Shown here piece by piece: positions 60,802 to 62,052 of a stretch of 62,052 bases of DNA (its first letter is position 1; every line of letters begins with the position of its first letter). Source of the stretch: Bacillus atrophaeus. GTDB lineage: Bacteria > Bacillota > Bacilli > Bacillales > Bacillaceae. The DNA lies in assembly GCF_001584335.1 (NCBI RefSeq), contig NZ_LSBB01000005.1, positions 1 to 62,052 of the forward strand, in the 5' to 3' direction. A program made the position numbers and the translations under genes. The notes below the pieces were generated by a model that was given only the letters and a program-made list of their open reading frames with translations, did not search any database and was not told the DNA's origin.

Positions 60802-60878
60802 TGGTGGACCTTGTAGGACTCGAACCTACGACCGGACGGTTATGAGCCGTCTGCTCTAACCAACTGAGCTAAAGGTCC
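60802..60878 (-). tRNA. tRNA with CAT anticodon, probably tRNA-Ile2 (lysidine-modified)
   Basis: The body GGACCTTTAGCTC...GGTCCACCA matches my recollection of B. subtilis tRNA-Ile2, whose C34 is changed to lysidine by TilS to read AUA. Anticodon alone would suggest Met. Confidence 0.7.
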
Positions 60879-60880
60879 TT

Positions 60881-60957
60881 TGGTAGCGGCGGAGGGGATC
60901 GAACCCCCGACCTCACGGGTATGAACCGTACGCTCTAGCCAGCTGAGCTACACCGCC
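60881..60957 (-). tRNA. Elongator tRNA-Met (CAT)
   Basis: Anticodon CAT, CCA encoded, body GGCGGTGTAGCTC. Only two bases separate it from the next tRNA. Confidence 0.75.
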
Positions 60958-60978
60958 AAAACTTTTATTAAAATCAAG

Positions 60979-61051
60979 TGGAGCCTAGCGGGATCGAACC
61001 GCTGACCTCCTGCGTGCAAGGCAGGCGCTCTCCCAGCTGAGCTAAGGCCCC
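60979..61051 (-). tRNA. tRNA-Ala (TGC)
   Basis: Anticodon TGC; CCA not encoded (CTT follows the discriminator). Acceptor stem has one G-T pair. Confidence 0.95.
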
Positions 61052-61057
61052 GAGAAA

Positions 61058-61134
61058 TGGTCGGGAAGACAGGATTCGAACCTGCGACCCCTTGGTCCCA
61101 AACCAAGTGCTCTACCAAGCTGAGCTACTTCCCG
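61058..61134 (-). tRNA. tRNA-Pro (TGG)
   Basis: Cloverleaf with anticodon TGG, CCA encoded. Confidence 0.95.
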
Positions 61135-61148
61135 ATCTTAATATATAA

Positions 61149-61225
61149 TGGCGCGCCCGAGAGGAGTCGAACCCCTAACCTTTTGATCCGTAGTCAAACG
61201 CTCTATCCAATTGAGCTACGGGCGC
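61149..61225 (-). tRNA. tRNA-Arg (ACG)
   Basis: Anticodon ACG (A34 would be deaminated to inosine), CCA encoded. Confidence 0.95.
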
Positions 61226-61236
61226 AACATTTTAAA

Positions 61237-61322
61237 TGCCGAGGGCCGGACTTGAACCGGCACGGTAGTCACCTACCGCAGGATTTTAAGTCCTGTGTGT
61301 CTGCCAATTCCACCACCCCGGC
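61237..61322 (-). tRNA. tRNA-Leu (TAA)
   Basis: Long variable arm, anticodon TAA, CCA not encoded. Confidence 0.95.
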
Positions 61323-61336
61323 GTGGATGGTATAGT

Positions 61337-61411
61337 TGGAGCGGAAGACGGGATTCGAACCCGCGACCCCCACCTTGGCAAGGTGATGTTCTACCACTGA
61401 ACTACTTCCGC
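61337..61411 (-). tRNA. tRNA-Gly (GCC)
   Basis: Cloverleaf with anticodon GCC, CCA encoded. Confidence 0.95.
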
Positions 61412-61453
61412 AGACAGGATGTCCAACTGATTAACAACTGTCATCCTATATAA

Positions 61454-61535
61454 TGCGGGTGAAGGGACTTGAACCCCCACGTCATAAGACACTAGATCCT
61501 AAGTCTAGCGCGTCTGCCAATTCCGCCACACCCGC
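61454..61535 (-). tRNA. tRNA-Leu (TAG)
   Basis: Long variable arm, anticodon TAG, CCA not encoded. Confidence 0.94.
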
Positions 61536-61542
61536 ATGAAAA

Positions 61543-61618
61543 TGGTGAGCCATGAAGGACTCGAACCTTCGACCCTCTGATTAAAAGTCAGATGCTCTAC
61601 CAACTGAGCTAATGGCTC
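61543..61618 (-). tRNA. tRNA-Lys (TTT)
   Basis: Cloverleaf with anticodon TTT, CCA encoded. Confidence 0.95.
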
Positions 61619-61655
61619 TTTTTAAAAGAGACTTAAGTATTATACCATATAAAAG

Positions 61656-61731
<76 letters not shown>

Positions 61732-61772
61732 TCGATATGTCAAAGATACAAAACATTATGTATATCCAAGAA

Positions 61773-61848
61773 TGGTGGAGGATGACGGGCTCGAACCGCC
61801 GACCCTCTGCTTGTAAGGCAGATGCTCTCCCAGCTGAGCTAATCCTCC
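61773..61848 (-). tRNA. tRNA-Val (TAC)
   Basis: Cloverleaf with anticodon TAC, CCA encoded. First tRNA after 5S rRNA. Confidence 0.95.
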
Positions 61849-61870
61849 ATATCTGCACTGACGTGCAATT

Positions 61871-61986
61871 GCTTGGCGGCGTCCTACTCTCACAGGGGGA
61901 AGCCCCCGACTACCATCGGCGCTGAAGAGCTTAACTACCGTGTTCGGTATGGGAACGGGTGTGACCTCTTCGCTATCGCCACCAAA
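61871..61986 (-). rRNA. rrf: 5S ribosomal RNA
   Basis: The minus strand reads TTTGGTGGCGATAGCGAAG and on through CCCGTTCCCATACCGAACAC, ending GACGCCGCCAAGC: a complete Bacillus 5S rRNA of about 116 bases. It is the distal rRNA gene of an rRNA operon whose 16S and 23S genes lie beyond the right edge. Confidence 0.97.
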
Positions 61987-62052
61987 CAATTTGAGAGTGT
62001 TCTCTCAAAACTAGATAACGCGTAAGCACTAATTCAAAAGTGTGGTTAAGTC
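61987..62052 (-). other. 23S-5S intergenic spacer, cut by the window edge
   Basis: Sequence between 5S and the expected 23S. It contains the inverted repeat TTGAGAG...CTCTCAA (61990-62008) that probably takes part in rRNA processing. No 23S sequence is recognisable yet. Confidence 0.6.

Overview
The window is chromosomal DNA from a low-to-moderate GC Gram-positive spore former of the Bacillus subtilis group, most likely the B. velezensis / B. amyloliquefaciens / B. siamensis branch. The evidence is near-complete synteny with the 'yt' arc of the B. subtilis chromosome, from ytqA through metK, pckA, luxS, the mnt genes, men, the cot genes and glg to trnB. Spore coat genes, Zur, MntR, CcpN and SigB sites in the expected places, and strong AAGGAGG ribosome binding sites, agree. 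Species placement and all ortholog names come from recalled protein families and gene order, not from a search.

Layout. (1) 1-5040 is an AT-rich accessory island. It holds a leftward operon (a decayed type II thioesterase, a SagB-type thiazoline/oxazoline dehydrogenase, and an NRPS starting with a carrier and a heterocyclization domain that runs off the left edge) and a divergent DHA2-type MFS exporter. Together they look like a thiazole/oxazole non-ribosomal peptide locus, possibly the orphan 'nrs' type cluster known from B. velezensis. (2) 5041-29170 is conserved backbone: the wobble-uridine tRNA modification pair ytqA/mnmM, ytpA/ytpB (bacilysocin and C35 terpene), ytoA, ytnA, asnB, metK with its SAM riboswitch, pckA with a CcpN box, the ytlA-ytlC-ytlD ABC importer, ytkD, dps with a SigB promoter, luxS, ytjA (yidD), the carbonic anhydrase ytiB, a Zur-controlled pair (yciC-like GTPase and zinc-free L31), cytochrome bd ythAB and a small DUF1540 protein. 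(3) 29240-30790 is a plant cell wall locus: an intact secreted expansin facing a badly decayed GH5 endoglucanase. (4) 30870-34925 is the manganese ABC transporter mntABCD with an MntR operator. (5) 35040-42570 is the menaquinone operon menF-menD-menH-menB-menE-menC. (6) 42860-51690 holds yteA, a sugar-nucleotide/glycosyltransferase operon (ytcABC), the spore coat genes ytxO-cotS-cotSA and cotI, and tspO. (7) 51715-59710 is the glycogen operon glgB-glgC-glgD-glgA-glgP with a cre-like site upstream. (8) 59812-62052 is the distal part of an rRNA operon: 5S rRNA followed by 21 tRNA genes and a terminator.

How it fits together: most of the window is metabolic and stationary-phase housekeeping (methionine/SAM cycle through metK and luxS, gluconeogenesis through pckA, respiration through men and cytochrome bd, metal homeostasis through Zur and MntR, carbon storage and spore coat). 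Two regions are strain-variable and eroding: the natural-product island and the cellulase half of the expansin locus. Both carry clear pseudogenes. One roughly 170-base noncoding stretch between ytoA and ytnA looks structured and is unexplained.
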